From assembly GCA_029834535.1 (NCBI GenBank), contig JAQMWT010000197.1:1-51960 (forward strand): 51,960 nucleotides of DNA, in the 5' to 3' direction. The translations under genes and the position numbers were made by a program. Below, piece by piece: positions 9,409-17,991 of the stretch (positions are counted from its first letter, which is position 1; each line of letters starts with the position of its first letter). The notes beneath the pieces were generated by a model that was not told the origin of the DNA, made no database searches, and saw only the letters and a program-made list of their open reading frames with translations. This DNA is from Chrysophaeum taylorii. Lineage: Eukaryota; Sar; Pelagophyceae; Pelagomonadales; Pelagomonadaceae.

Positions 9409-10085
9409 TTCGAGCGACCATATCGGTCGCAGCGGACGAGTGCATCTTGCATTCTCTATACGGTCCGGACAAGCCGTGCGCGCTCTGATCAAGCGCGCCG
9501 ACGAAGAGTTCCACGAGGACCACTGCCGTGGGAAAATTCCCCGGCCGGATACATTAGTCGTCGGAGGTGACGACGCGCGATTCGGTTCTAGCCGACGCGC
9601 AACCCGGGTACCGCTGCCGCAGGCGAGCGGAGTGAGACCGCAACTCACTGAGGCATTGATTGCCGGGCAGAGACGAATTCTGCCGCCCACCGGACTGATA
9701 GATCGGTCGGTGGAAGACGCATGCGACGACGATATTACGCGTGTCGTGGACGAGTAGAAGTCCCAGAGTCGAAGGAGCACGATAACGACGACGACTCAAC
9801 CATTTTGGACCCGCTCTGATCTCGGCCGATTAGAACGAGCCAGAGCCAATGTGAACGATGATGATGCTGCCGACGAGCAGATGCGATACGACGAACCGCT
9901 AAGCCGTCAGGATGAGACGAGCGAGGGAAACGATGACCCGAAGACGATGATAACGATGACGAAGAGCACGACACTGAAGTTGACAACGAGGAAGAAGAAC
10001 TAGACTACAACAACGGCGAACCGGCGGAGAGACCGCCGGGAGGACGACCGACAGCCCCGTCAACGCGTGCACGAAACCCGGATGT
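9409..10085 (+). pseudogene. Gypsy-2 gag N-terminal region, frame-broken
   Basis: In three frames the region matches the equivalent stretch of Gypsy-1 and Gypsy-3: GGYEIRA ... DEC, then ALIKRADEEFHED in the next frame, comparable to CALIKHAEFQW in Gypsy-1. An acidic run coded from about 9940 (DDNDDEEHDTEVDNEEEEL) leads into the coiled coil at 10093. I recognise no known domain. It is probably the matrix-like N-terminus of Gag, split by frameshifts around 9480, 9760 and 9940. Confidence 0.45.
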
Positions 10086-10092
10086 AACGAGA

Positions 10093-10578
10093 ATGAACGA
10101 GTTCTACGAGGCTCATTTGCGGGCGTTACGTGAAGAAAACGAACGTTCGCAGGAACGACTTTTACAACAAATAGCGGAAGAAAACGATCGAATGGAGTCG
10201 CTACAACGGAAGGAGGCTGAAGAATTAAGAGAGCAAGTGCGGAGGGCCAACGCTCGAGAAGACGACCTCCAATATCAAGTAAATTCATTGACCCGAGAAA
10301 GGGACGAGCTGCGTACGCCGAGTCGATCGAGGCGAGCGAGCAGCCCGGGGTCCCGAGCTGAGGAAGAGCCGCCAACTACACGATCACGCGCGAAAGCTAG
10401 GAAGCCGCGCTATGAAGACGACGATTGCGAAGAAAAGGAGGAGACGCATGACGACGGAAGAATCGACAACCAAAAGTTCTTGATGGCTTTCACGGATCGG
10501 TTCGCCGGCGCGTTAGCCAAACACGATCGCAACAAGGATCGGCGATCGACCTCCGGATTAAAGACCGAAACTTTTTAA
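10093..10578 (+). CDS. Gypsy-2 Gag coiled-coil segment
   Basis: A 161-codon frame, open upstream of this ATG as well. Residues 1-75 form a long charged helix (EAHLRALREENERSQERLL, then EENDRMESLQRKEAEELREQ), typical of a coiled coil for Gag assembly. A Ser/Arg-rich patch (TPSRSRRASSPGSRAEEE) and an acidic stretch (YEDDDCEEKEETHDD) follow. The end KTETF is followed by a stop, but Gypsy-1 and Gypsy-3 continue as DNFKLVIEGRDQRQF at this point. The stop therefore reflects a frameshift near 10560-10580, and the same Gag resumes in the frame of 10665. The true start probably lies further upstream. Confidence 0.6.
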   Translation: MNEFYEAHLRALREENERSQERLLQQIAEENDRMESLQRKEAEELREQVRRANAREDDLQYQVNSLTRERDELRTPSRSRRASSPGSRAEEEPPTTRSRAKARKPRYEDDDCEEKEETHDDGRIDNQKFLMAFTDRFAGALAKHDRNKDRRSTSGLKTETF

Positions 10579-10664
10579 ACTTGTTCTTAATTGACGCGAT
10601 CAGGACCAGTTCGATTTAGATGCGGGCGCGGTGATGAGTACGTTGGCCGAAGACCATTTTTGGC

Positions 10665-13529
10665 ATGGAGAAGCTGCGGTACCTGCTGCCCGCGAGCTTG
10701 CGCGACACAGTCGCACCGATTTTTCGAGAACACTTGAAGAAGTACGAAGACCTGTATAAAGATCTCGATCACCCAGCGTCTTTTAATTTACGACGGGATA
10801 TCGACGATGAGGAGTACGGTTCAGTGGTACGACGAATACGACGACTGGACGAGAAGTACTGCATCGAGATTTTAAGATATTTCCGAGAGAGTTGCCCATT
10901 GCCGATGACGGCTGAGGAATTACTACGAAAACTGCAGGGCACGACCCAAGCGACCGTTCCGCAACGATCTGGTGAACGCCACGTGCATACTTATTGCATC
11001 AAATTTCAGAAAAAAGCCATGGCGTATTGCTCTGTGGTCAACCGAGATCTCAACGACGTGGAGATCATTTCTTACTTGATACGTGGACTGGAGTCCAGCG
11101 AATTGAAATCCCGCGTGCGAACCATGCGCAGCGGGCACCCGACGACGTATAACACGTTTACGTCGACGTTGTCATGGATTACACCGCTCGATAACGATTT
11201 CGCAACCGCCATGGCGGAGCGGAACAGCCGAAATCCACCGAACGCGTCGGGCGGGAAGCCGCAGAAGCCATCGTCCGGACGCGGAGGACGAGCGCTCGCC
11301 TCGGGACCGAAAGATAAAACGACGAAATATGAAGCATTGCGTCTAGAAGAGAATCCGAAAAAGTGGTTCGAGAGCACATGCAAGGATTGTGGGTTTTTCT
11401 TAACGACCCACGAAAAGGATGAACACGGGAACCGGGTCATTTGCAACCGCGAGCCTGATGACTATTATGTGGCGATGTGTAAGTACATCGAAGACGGTAA
11501 AAAGCCCATCTCTCGGGGACGATGGGAGAGCCGACAAAAGAAAGATAATCATTCGCGTGACGACGGCAGTTCCAATGCCACCCTCGGTTCGAGCGCCGCT
11601 CACGATATTCAGAGCAGACTCAACGATATGGGCACGCAGCTGACCACGGTTGTGGATTCCGTGAGGCACTTGAAAGATGGACACGGCCGATCGTCTTCGA
11701 CACGACCGGGCCGTCGAGATAGCCGGAGCCCCCGACGCCGCGACAAGAGCCGTAGCAGCTCGCGCCCGCGCCGACGGAAAGAAAGCCGGAGCTCTAGCAG
11801 ACATTCACGCCGCCGCCGGCGACGAAGATCTCGCGATCGAAATTCGGACGATGGTCGTTATCGGGGAGACTCGGGACATTCGTCTGCAACGTTCGCGTTT
11901 ACGACCCCTTGCGGTCAACAGTTACCATTAGGAGTGATGGTGTACCCGAACACGGACATCCGCACCGACGACGCAGCCGACGCCCTTGCCGCGGCCGCAT
12001 TCGACGATCTTGCTCGCCCGCCGATGGACGAGCCACCCAGCGTGCTGACCGATCATCGGTCTTTGGCACAGATTTATGAGGAGATGTCGAGCGATGAACT
12101 CGAAGAGTCGAGCAATGAACTCGAAGCTCCACGATACTGGGAAGGCGATTCAGACTCGGAAGACGAAGAAGCTACACCTTGTGAACCAGTGTCCGCGATA
12201 ACGTTACCCGACGAGTCGTCCACGGACGACCCACCGTTTGTTTTTGACGAGGAAGCCCTCGACGCTATCGGCTTATCTTTGGACCCTCCAGAGACGACCT
12301 TTAGCGACCGAACTGTCTGTGAGCCAGACATGGATTTCTGCAGTGATAGCTCGGATGATCATTCGACGGACGAGACGGTGACCATCGCGAGTGAAGCAGA
12401 CGACGATCTTACGATAGAGTTGACGTCGGGGACGACGCTATCTTTTCCTGCGGACCCCCCCGAAACGGTTTCGGTTACGACGGATCGAGCCACGGACACG
12501 CCGCCGGAAGAAAAGGATAAATTTATGAAGAAGATAAGCAGCGTTCTCGATGGGGACGAAGACGAGCCGACGTGGAACCTGCAGGATTGGTGGACGAGAA
12601 CTCGGAACTTCTTGCTAAAGAAGCCACCAGAACAACCGCTCAGCTACGGACTCGAAGCCGCAGCCACCACGGAACCGATCGCCGATGATGAGGATGATCA
12701 ACCGATGACGAATGAATCTACGGATGCATTCTGGAAAGACGAAATGAATGAGTTATGGGAGAGGTCCTTTGCTTCCGAGAATAACGAAGATCAGGATCCC
12801 CTACCAGCACTGATTCCCTCCGAGATTGTCATGGAGGAAGAACGGAAGCCGCCAGATAAAGAGGCTGCCGCGAGCGTTACGTCGATGACGCCAACAACAG
12901 ATGATACGAGAGCTCAAGCCGCGGTGTCGATGCCCAACCCCGGAGATGAGCGAGTCAGAGCCCAATGTGCTCACACTGCGCTGACGCCGCGAGATGGCAA
13001 GACTATCGAAGATGATTTGGTTACCCTCCGTTGTTTGGATACGGGTACTCTTACGTTTATGGCCTGTCACATCTACAGGAATCGTGACGGACCGAAATTC
13101 TCGACGACCATCGGTGTCGATGGAATGGCAGATGTTTCTTATATTTGCCAAGAAATGATCGGAAAGTTGGCCAAAGGTAAGTTGATTTTCGATGAAGGCG
13201 AACTTCCGATTAAGCGCAAGCTGTACGGATCGGGGTTGAATACGACGACGATCTTTCGTTGGATCGCGATTCGGGTCGCTCTCGCCGACAACATCGCCGC
13301 CCCCATTGTCGCTATTGTGGCCGATACGAACTATCTGTTCCTGTTGGGAGGGCGCGATATACGAGTTTTAGGAGCCGTCGTGGACTACCCCCACGATCGG
13401 ATCTGTTTTTATCGAACCCAAGTCGTCTACGGGCTCAAGAAGATTAAAGTCAAGGACGAACGAGTCGATGCACCCATCGTGACCTTTCGATCTATTTACG
13501 ATCGAGACCCGATAACCGTACCGATTTAA
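10665..13529 (+). CDS. Gypsy-2 Gag (capsid, Cys/His cluster, RS tail) and aspartic protease
   Basis: 954 codons. Residues 1-190 are capsid-like, with YCIKFQKKAMAYCSVV and SRVRTMRSGHPTTYNTF, matching Gypsy-1 and Gypsy-3. A Cys/His cluster follows at C239, C242, H249, H254, C260 and C273, in the place where nucleocapsid CCHC knuckles usually stand. Residues about 340-415 are rich in RS dipeptides and Arg. A long acidic Ser/Asp/Glu-rich stretch with YWEGDSDSEDEE follows. Residues about 785-920 are retropepsin-like: the catalytic Asp would be D819 in VDGMADVSYI, and GGRDIRVLGAVVDY follows near the end. Gag should assemble the particle and the protease mature it. The TAA at 13527 aligns with a Tyr codon in Gypsy-3, and the frame reopens directly after it, so Gag-Pol was one frame here. 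The annotated ATG is only where this frame reopens after a shift. Confidence 0.7.
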   Translation: MEKLRYLLPASLRDTVAPIFREHLKKYEDLYKDLDHPASFNLRRDIDDEEYGSVVRRIRRLDEKYCIEILRYFRESCPLPMTAEELLRKLQGTTQATVPQRSGERHVHTYCIKFQKKAMAYCSVVNRDLNDVEIISYLIRGLESSELKSRVRTMRSGHPTTYNTFTSTLSWITPLDNDFATAMAERNSRNPPNASGGKPQKPSSGRGGRALASGPKDKTTKYEALRLEENPKKWFESTCKDCGFFLTTHEKDEHGNRVICNREPDDYYVAMCKYIEDGKKPISRGRWESRQKKDNHSRDDGSSNATLGSSAAHDIQSRLNDMGTQLTTVVDSVRHLKDGHGRSSSTRPGRRDSRSPRRRDKSRSSSRPRRRKESRSSSRHSRRRRRRRSRDRNSDDGRYRGDSGHSSATFAFTTPCGQQLPLGVMVYPNTDIRTDDAADALAAAAFDDLARPPMDEPPSVLTDHRSLAQIYEEMSSDELEESSNELEAPRYWEGDSDSEDEEATPCEPVSAITLPDESSTDDPPFVFDEEALDAIGLSLDPPETTFSDRTVCEPDMDFCSDSSDDHSTDETVTIASEADDDLTIELTSGTTLSFPADPPETVSVTTDRATDTPPEEKDKFMKKISSVLDGDEDEPTWNLQDWWTRTRNFLLKKPPEQPLSYGLEAAATTEPIADDEDDQPMTNESTDAFWKDEMNELWERSFASENNEDQDPLPALIPSEIVMEEERKPPDKEAAASVTSMTPTTDDTRAQAAVSMPNPGDERVRAQCAHTALTPRDGKTIEDDLVTLRCLDTGTLTFMACHIYRNRDGPKFSTTIGVDGMADVSYICQEMIGKLAKGKLIFDEGELPIKRKLYGSGLNTTTIFRWIAIRVALADNIAAPIVAIVADTNYLFLLGGRDIRVLGAVVDYPHDRICFYRTQVVYGLKKIKVKDERVDAPIVTFRSIYDRDPITVPI

Positions 13530-13592
13530 AATCATCAACACGATGCCTTTCGGAAGAGTCTCGACCTAGTCAAGACTCGAGTTTACGCTCGT

Positions 13593-15212
13593 TTGAGCAC
13601 GATTAAAGACCTCCGAAGCCCGTCGCCGGAACGAACGGTAGCTTTGGCTACGCGGGGACATGCTACGACCAAATTCTCCCCAGCTCCGGGAGAAGCCGCG
13701 CGAGAAGTAGTGGCTTACGCTGCGCGCACGCTTCAAATCGAGCCCGGTCGAACTTACAATCTACCGGTTATTTTGTCGAAACCTATGGAAATGGGACAGG
13801 TTTTCGTCGCTACGTTTGCTGAAAACGAGCAGCTGGGAGTCGTTGAAGGAATGTGTTCTTCTTGCGAAGAGCACGACCGGTCCGCTGCTCGGGTTGCGGT
13901 TACAGCCGCGGAGGAAGTGCCGACGGTCGTCACTCAAGGCGAAGTCCTCGCGATTGGCGATATCGTTCGGTACGAAGATGAGTTGAATGTCTCTACGATC
14001 AACGAACTTACGAAAGAATGTGAAGAAGGATACGACAAGGGGAACCTTTCTTTCACCGTTTCCGTCGCTAGTCATTTGACGCATTGCGACGCGTCTCCCC
14101 CGCCGATGTTGCTGAGCACGGCGCAGAAGGACGCTACGACCGCTATTGCGGACAAGTCCTCCCTCAAACGACCCGAAGGCGACGACGATTTTGCTCGAAG
14201 GTCGGAAGAAGACGAAAAGAAGTGCCGCGAGATCACCGAAGCGGAGATCCGCCGCCAATACGAAAAGGTTCAATGGCTTCCAACACACACTTATCGCAAG
14301 GTGGTGATGCTGTTCAGTGGAGCCGGGGGCAGTACTTTAGGTCTCCAACGAGCCAACGAACTGTGTGGAACGTCGTTTCGAGTCGTGCTAGCACTCGATG
14401 CGTCGGACACCGCCAACCAGATCCACCACAAGAACTTTCCGAATATTCCTGTGGTGCAGCACACACTGTGTGGTCGCTATGTTACAACCTTACGGTTCAT
14501 CGAATCTTATTTACCCTACGCGGAATGGTCGTCGTCGATGTGTGTCGCGTCGCCACCCTGCGTACACTCCGCTCTGTGCAACTTGACTTCCAGAGATGTT
14601 GGGAAGGGAGTCACCGCTACCCACTGGACGATGAAATTATGCAAGATGGCTGGTTTCTTCATGTGGTTGATAGAGCAGGAGGCCTCGATTATTTCTTACG
14701 TTGCACGTTTGCACCCTTACGTGTACGTCGTCAATTTTTACGACATAACACCCAGTTTGATGAGCTGTCGCGTGCGATTGTTGGTTTCCAGCCATCCGCT
14801 CCATTTGCGCGCAGTTCCAAAGACTTGCAAGAATATGCAGCAAGAGTTCGCCGCCGCGCTTGGCTACGCCGACGAACGACATTTACTTCAGATGAACAAT
14901 TTAGGATCATCACGAGCCGCGACAGACGCAGCTTATACCGTTCCGCGTGTCCCGCTTCGCGTAGGACCGCACCGTTCCGATTACAGATCTCTGAATCTGA
15001 AAATGACTTCGGAGTTGCTGACAATGCCCCTTGATTTTGATTGGGCCGGCTTCTCCAGGACGACCTCGTTGAAACACTTGGCGTCCGTCGTGCCACCAGA
15101 CACGATGACCTTATTAGTACTCGATCTGCACAACTCCGCGACCAAGGACTTTCACTTGAGCGGCGAAGCTTGGCCGTCTGCGTTAAGTCCTGCAGACCGA
15201 CCGTTTGATTAA
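13593..15212 (+). CDS. Gypsy-2 Pol: beta-domain plus C5-cytosine DNA methyltransferase-like domain
   Basis: 539 codons, in the same frame as the upstream Gag-protease. Residues 35-140 (VVAYAARTLQIEPGRTYNLP, then GQVFVATFAENEQLGVVEGM) form the beta-rich module that follows protease in gypsy pol. Residues about 225-510 show the ordered motifs of C5 DNA methyltransferases. Motif I is MLFSGAGGSTLGLQRAN (from residue 239). A II/III-like part is VVLALDASDTANQIHHKNFP. Motif IV is CVASPPCVHS, with nucleophile Cys323. A Glu in WLIEQEA lies 38 residues later, where motif VI Glu is expected. Motif VIII-like is NFYDITPSLMSCRVRLLV, motif IX-like is LNLKMTSELLTMPLDFDW, and motif X-like is LKHLASVVPPDTMTLLVL. 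Predicted role: methylation of cytosine in element or host DNA. ENV and GN of the canonical motifs are not kept, so activity is uncertain. It ends at a TAA where Gypsy-1 has CAG. Confidence 0.72.
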   Translation: MSTIKDLRSPSPERTVALATRGHATTKFSPAPGEAAREVVAYAARTLQIEPGRTYNLPVILSKPMEMGQVFVATFAENEQLGVVEGMCSSCEEHDRSAARVAVTAAEEVPTVVTQGEVLAIGDIVRYEDELNVSTINELTKECEEGYDKGNLSFTVSVASHLTHCDASPPPMLLSTAQKDATTAIADKSSLKRPEGDDDFARRSEEDEKKCREITEAEIRRQYEKVQWLPTHTYRKVVMLFSGAGGSTLGLQRANELCGTSFRVVLALDASDTANQIHHKNFPNIPVVQHTLCGRYVTTLRFIESYLPYAEWSSSMCVASPPCVHSALCNLTSRDVGKGVTATHWTMKLCKMAGFFMWLIEQEASIISYVARLHPYVYVVNFYDITPSLMSCRVRLLVSSHPLHLRAVPKTCKNMQQEFAAALGYADERHLLQMNNLGSSRAATDAAYTVPRVPLRVGPHRSDYRSLNLKMTSELLTMPLDFDWAGFSRTTSLKHLASVVPPDTMTLLVLDLHNSATKDFHLSGEAWPSALSPADRPFD

Positions 15213-15415
15213 TATTTGCAAATTGATGACACCACCCTTCGTCACGTACAAGTACCGCTGTTAAACACGCGCACACGTGCCGTAAGCTGGGTGTCGACTG
15301 ATGATCTCCAAGATCGCACCAAATGGAAACCTCCAGAGGTACCGTTGATTCCGCCTGCAACAGATGAGCCGGGGACGTCTCGCGCTTCTTCTGCTGCCCC
15401 CCCCGACAACCAAAT
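15213..15415 (+). other. Gypsy-2 Pol linker between methyltransferase and RT
   Basis: The frame of the methyltransferase reopens after the TAA at 15210-15212 and stays open (DDTTLRHVQ, VSWVSTDDLQDRTKW) to a run of C at about 15397-15404. The frame changes there: Gypsy-1 has a shorter C run and continues directly into DVPPDPEPEQEPK. The shift is therefore a homopolymer indel in this copy. I recognise no domain in the linker. Confidence 0.5.
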
Positions 15416-16594
15416 TTGGACGTTCCGCCAGATCCTGAGCGAGATCGTGAACCGAAGATTAAGAGCGAGCCGAGTGTTCGTGTCAATGGCGAGAGGATCA
15501 ACAAAAGCCACCCGGAAGTGAGACTAAAATATGAGACAAAGTTTGATGTGCCATGGGAAGATGCGCCGCACGATGCTGAGGGTGCACCGCTACCGCAAAC
15601 TCCTGAGCATGTCAAGGATAACAACGCCATGAAAGTTCAAATTCCTACGAAGGAAGAAGTTGATAAGGTTGTTCAGGAGTTGGGAATTCCTGACAATCCG
15701 CACTTAGATGACGAGGCGAAACTGATGCTCCGTCACTGTGTGCAATATTCTTGGGCCTTTTTCGACCCGATTATGAGACCTGTGGACTCACCTCCTGTGT
15801 CTCTACGATTCAAAGACGCGAATCCGCGACCGATTAAGATGACGCCCTACCGATTGACGCCTGCGAAGCTCGATTGTCTCCGCAATCAGATCAGCGAGTG
15901 GTGCCGGGATGGAGTCATTCGTCCGGCCGACTCACCTTGGGGCTTTCCTGTGTTGATGCTTCCGACGAAAGGAGCTGAGATTGGAACGTCAAACGCGTTC
16001 CGCGCTGCAGTTGACTTACGTCAGCTCAACGATCAATCGGTCAATGACAGTTGGCCGAACATTCGACAAGATGATGCTTTAGCTTTTCTCGCTATGCGAC
16101 GATGGCGGACATGCATTGATATTAGATGGGGATACCACAACCTTCGTCTGGATCCGGCAGCGCAAGACGCTGTCACGATGGTTAGCCCACTTGGTGCTCA
16201 TAGTTTCTTGCGATTACCTCTAGGTGTGAAGACAGCCGGTGCTCTTTTCTGCAAGCAAATGGCGAGCGACCTTTCGAAATGGATGTATCGAGACTTGGTT
16301 GCGTTTGTTGACGATAATATGATGGGATCCGACGATCTTCATCGACATTTACAAGTTTTGATCGAAATGATGTGTCATTGGTCCCAGAGAGGGTACAGCG
16401 GTCGAACCGCGAAGTTCCACCTTCTCAAGGATGATATAGAATTTCTTGGACACATCTCGACCCCAGAGGGCTTGAAGCCGAATCCGAAGACGCTGGAAGC
16501 ACCGCAGAAGATGCCGATTCCAGGTACTTTGCCGAATACTTTCCCGAAGACCCAGATACGCTCTTTCATCGGCATGAGTAATTACTACCGATGA
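15416..16594 (+). CDS. Gypsy-2 Pol: reverse transcriptase
   Basis: 392 codons. A basic/acidic linker leads into a classical gypsy RT from about residue 120. Recognisable parts are TPYRLTPAKLDCLRNQISEW, SPWGFPVLMLPTK, AAVDLRQLNDQSVND, TCIDIRWGYHNLRL, FLRLPLGVKTAGALFCKQM, and the catalytic box FVDD (residues 297-300) in VAFVDDNMMGSDDLHRHLQV. The thumb (KDDIEFLGHISTPEGLKPNP) and the end (RSFIGMSNYYR) follow. The palm Asp in TCIDIRWG and both Asp of FVDD are present. The TGA stop at 16592 sits where YR-R/YVKGY is expected, so it is most simply a CGA to TGA change. The next frame continues in phase. RT copies the genomic RNA in the particle. Confidence 0.9.
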   Translation: MDVPPDPERDREPKIKSEPSVRVNGERINKSHPEVRLKYETKFDVPWEDAPHDAEGAPLPQTPEHVKDNNAMKVQIPTKEEVDKVVQELGIPDNPHLDDEAKLMLRHCVQYSWAFFDPIMRPVDSPPVSLRFKDANPRPIKMTPYRLTPAKLDCLRNQISEWCRDGVIRPADSPWGFPVLMLPTKGAEIGTSNAFRAAVDLRQLNDQSVNDSWPNIRQDDALAFLAMRRWRTCIDIRWGYHNLRLDPAAQDAVTMVSPLGAHSFLRLPLGVKTAGALFCKQMASDLSKWMYRDLVAFVDDNMMGSDDLHRHLQVLIEMMCHWSQRGYSGRTAKFHLLKDDIEFLGHISTPEGLKPNPKTLEAPQKMPIPGTLPNTFPKTQIRSFIGMSNYYR

Positions 16595-16597
16595 TAT

Positions 16598-16837
16598 GTG
16601 AAGGGCTACTCGAAGATCGTGGAACCGCTGAGACGATTATGCCTCGAAGGCGCAAAGTTCGAGTGGACGCCCGAGTGTCATAAAGCTTGGGATACGATTA
16701 GTGAGGCTCTGGTTGATTCCCGTGGAGTCTACCACCCCGATTATGATCTGCCTTTTCAGATCCGATCCGATGCTTCCATGGACTTGGAGCGTATCTCTTC
16801 CAGATTGTCGAAGTCAAGGACGATGCCGGGAGAGTGA
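16598..16837 (+). CDS. Gypsy-2 Pol: RT connection and RNase H start
   Basis: In phase with the RT frame after its TGA. It encodes YSKIVEPLRRLCLEGAKF, then HKAWDTISEAL, and PDYDLPFQIRSDASM, where the first RNase H catalytic Asp lies in the DAS box. After DASMDL the frame is shifted; RNase H continues in the frame of 16834 with FQIVEVKDDAGRV. The last 24 residues listed in this frame are therefore out-of-phase translation. Confidence 0.7.
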   Translation: MKGYSKIVEPLRRLCLEGAKFEWTPECHKAWDTISEALVDSRGVYHPDYDLPFQIRSDASMDLERISSRLSKSRTMPGE

Positions 16838-17991
16838 CTCGAGATGAACGAGTGATTGAATATTGGAGCCGAGCTGTGCCGAAGGAGATGCGCAATTACG
16901 AGCCCCGCCGGCTAGAGCTGCTGGCAGTTATACTTTCTCTAGAGCACTTTCGAGCCTACATCGAAGGGCGCCGGACTGTTTTGGAGACCGATCACCGAAA
17001 TTTGACGTTTTTACGTAAGGCGACGCACTCGTCTGGGCAGCTTGCTCGTTGGGCGATGCGCCTCGCCAATTTTGACCCTGAACTTGGTTACAAGCCGGGA
17101 AAGTCGCCGGGAATGAGTATCCCTGACTGTCTCTCCCGCAATCCGATAGATCATGTCATCGAGACTGACGAGTTTGGAGAACCTTTGAACCACGCTTGTT
17201 TGGTGTTCCAAGAGCTTCCCCGACCTGTTGATGACCGAGGAATTCCCGCCTCCGGCTGCCACTTCATAATGTCGTTTGTTACGACCGAACTGCCGGAAGA
17301 CGAAGACGAAGGCCCTGAAAAGGATCCGATGAAACTGGCTACATCTCATGCTACGAGACAACGTCGGAAGAACCGTGCGCACGATGAGCCACAGGTCTTC
17401 AAGGACGCAGCCGCTTACAAAGATTATATCGATAAGATACCCGATAATATGACGCTCGCTGAGATCGCACGTGAGCAAGAATCTGATGCTACTTGCGAGG
17501 ATATTCGCCACCGAATGGCCCAAGGTCAGACGCCGCGACGTTCCCGAGCGAACGAACGATTCGAAGTCGTTAAAGACGTTCTTTACCGCATTTCTGCTGA
17601 TTTGTACCCGATGATTGTTGCACCTGCTACGTTTCGCAAGCGCATTATTCGACTCTACCATGACACTCCGGTTAACGGTGGTCATATGGGACGTCACAGT
17701 ACTGTCCAGGCTATCCAAGAACGATTTTGGTGGCCCCACATGTCGAACGAAGTTGGAGTCTTCATTGCTGAATGTTTAGTTTGCCAGAAAGCTCGTACGC
17801 CTGAGCCGAAACGAGCTGGACTCTTGCAACAGCCCATCTACGATGGTGATGGTGCTGTTCTTTGCATGGATTTATTTGGACCCTTGCCCAGCGCTGGTCC
17901 CGAGACGTATCTTCTAGTATTTTTTGATCCGTTCTCGCATTTCTTGATTCTGGGTGTTTTGAACGATAAGACTGCTGCGTCCGTCCTCTAG
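16834..17991 (+). CDS. Gypsy-2 Pol: RNase H and integrase N-terminal half
   Basis: 385 codons. Residues 1-110 complete RNase H: VIEYWSRAVPKEMRNYEPRR with the Glu of LELLAVILSLEHF, then ETDHRNLTFLRK and PDCLSRNP. From about residue 260 comes the integrase zinc-binding HHCC domain: LYHDTPVNGGHMGRHSTVQ ... CLVCQKAR. The catalytic core starts with VLCMDLFGPLP (first Asp of DDE) and LLVFFDPFSHF. The TAG at 17989 interrupts the core; the next codons (SFVINILLKGYLPQMIRTDN) continue in phase and hold the second Asp. Integrase would insert the cDNA and make the 5-bp target duplication seen at the element's ends. Confidence 0.88.
   Translation: MTRDERVIEYWSRAVPKEMRNYEPRRLELLAVILSLEHFRAYIEGRRTVLETDHRNLTFLRKATHSSGQLARWAMRLANFDPELGYKPGKSPGMSIPDCLSRNPIDHVIETDEFGEPLNHACLVFQELPRPVDDRGIPASGCHFIMSFVTTELPEDEDEGPEKDPMKLATSHATRQRRKNRAHDEPQVFKDAAAYKDYIDKIPDNMTLAEIAREQESDATCEDIRHRMAQGQTPRRSRANERFEVVKDVLYRISADLYPMIVAPATFRKRIIRLYHDTPVNGGHMGRHSTVQAIQERFWWPHMSNEVGVFIAECLVCQKARTPEPKRAGLLQQPIYDGDGAVLCMDLFGPLPSAGPETYLLVFFDPFSHFLILGVLNDKTAASVL

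Noticed and set aside
15390..15420. Programmed frameshift at the C run before RT in Gypsy-2.
   Set aside because: Gypsy-1 has a shorter C run that keeps the frame, so a homopolymer indel in this copy is simpler.
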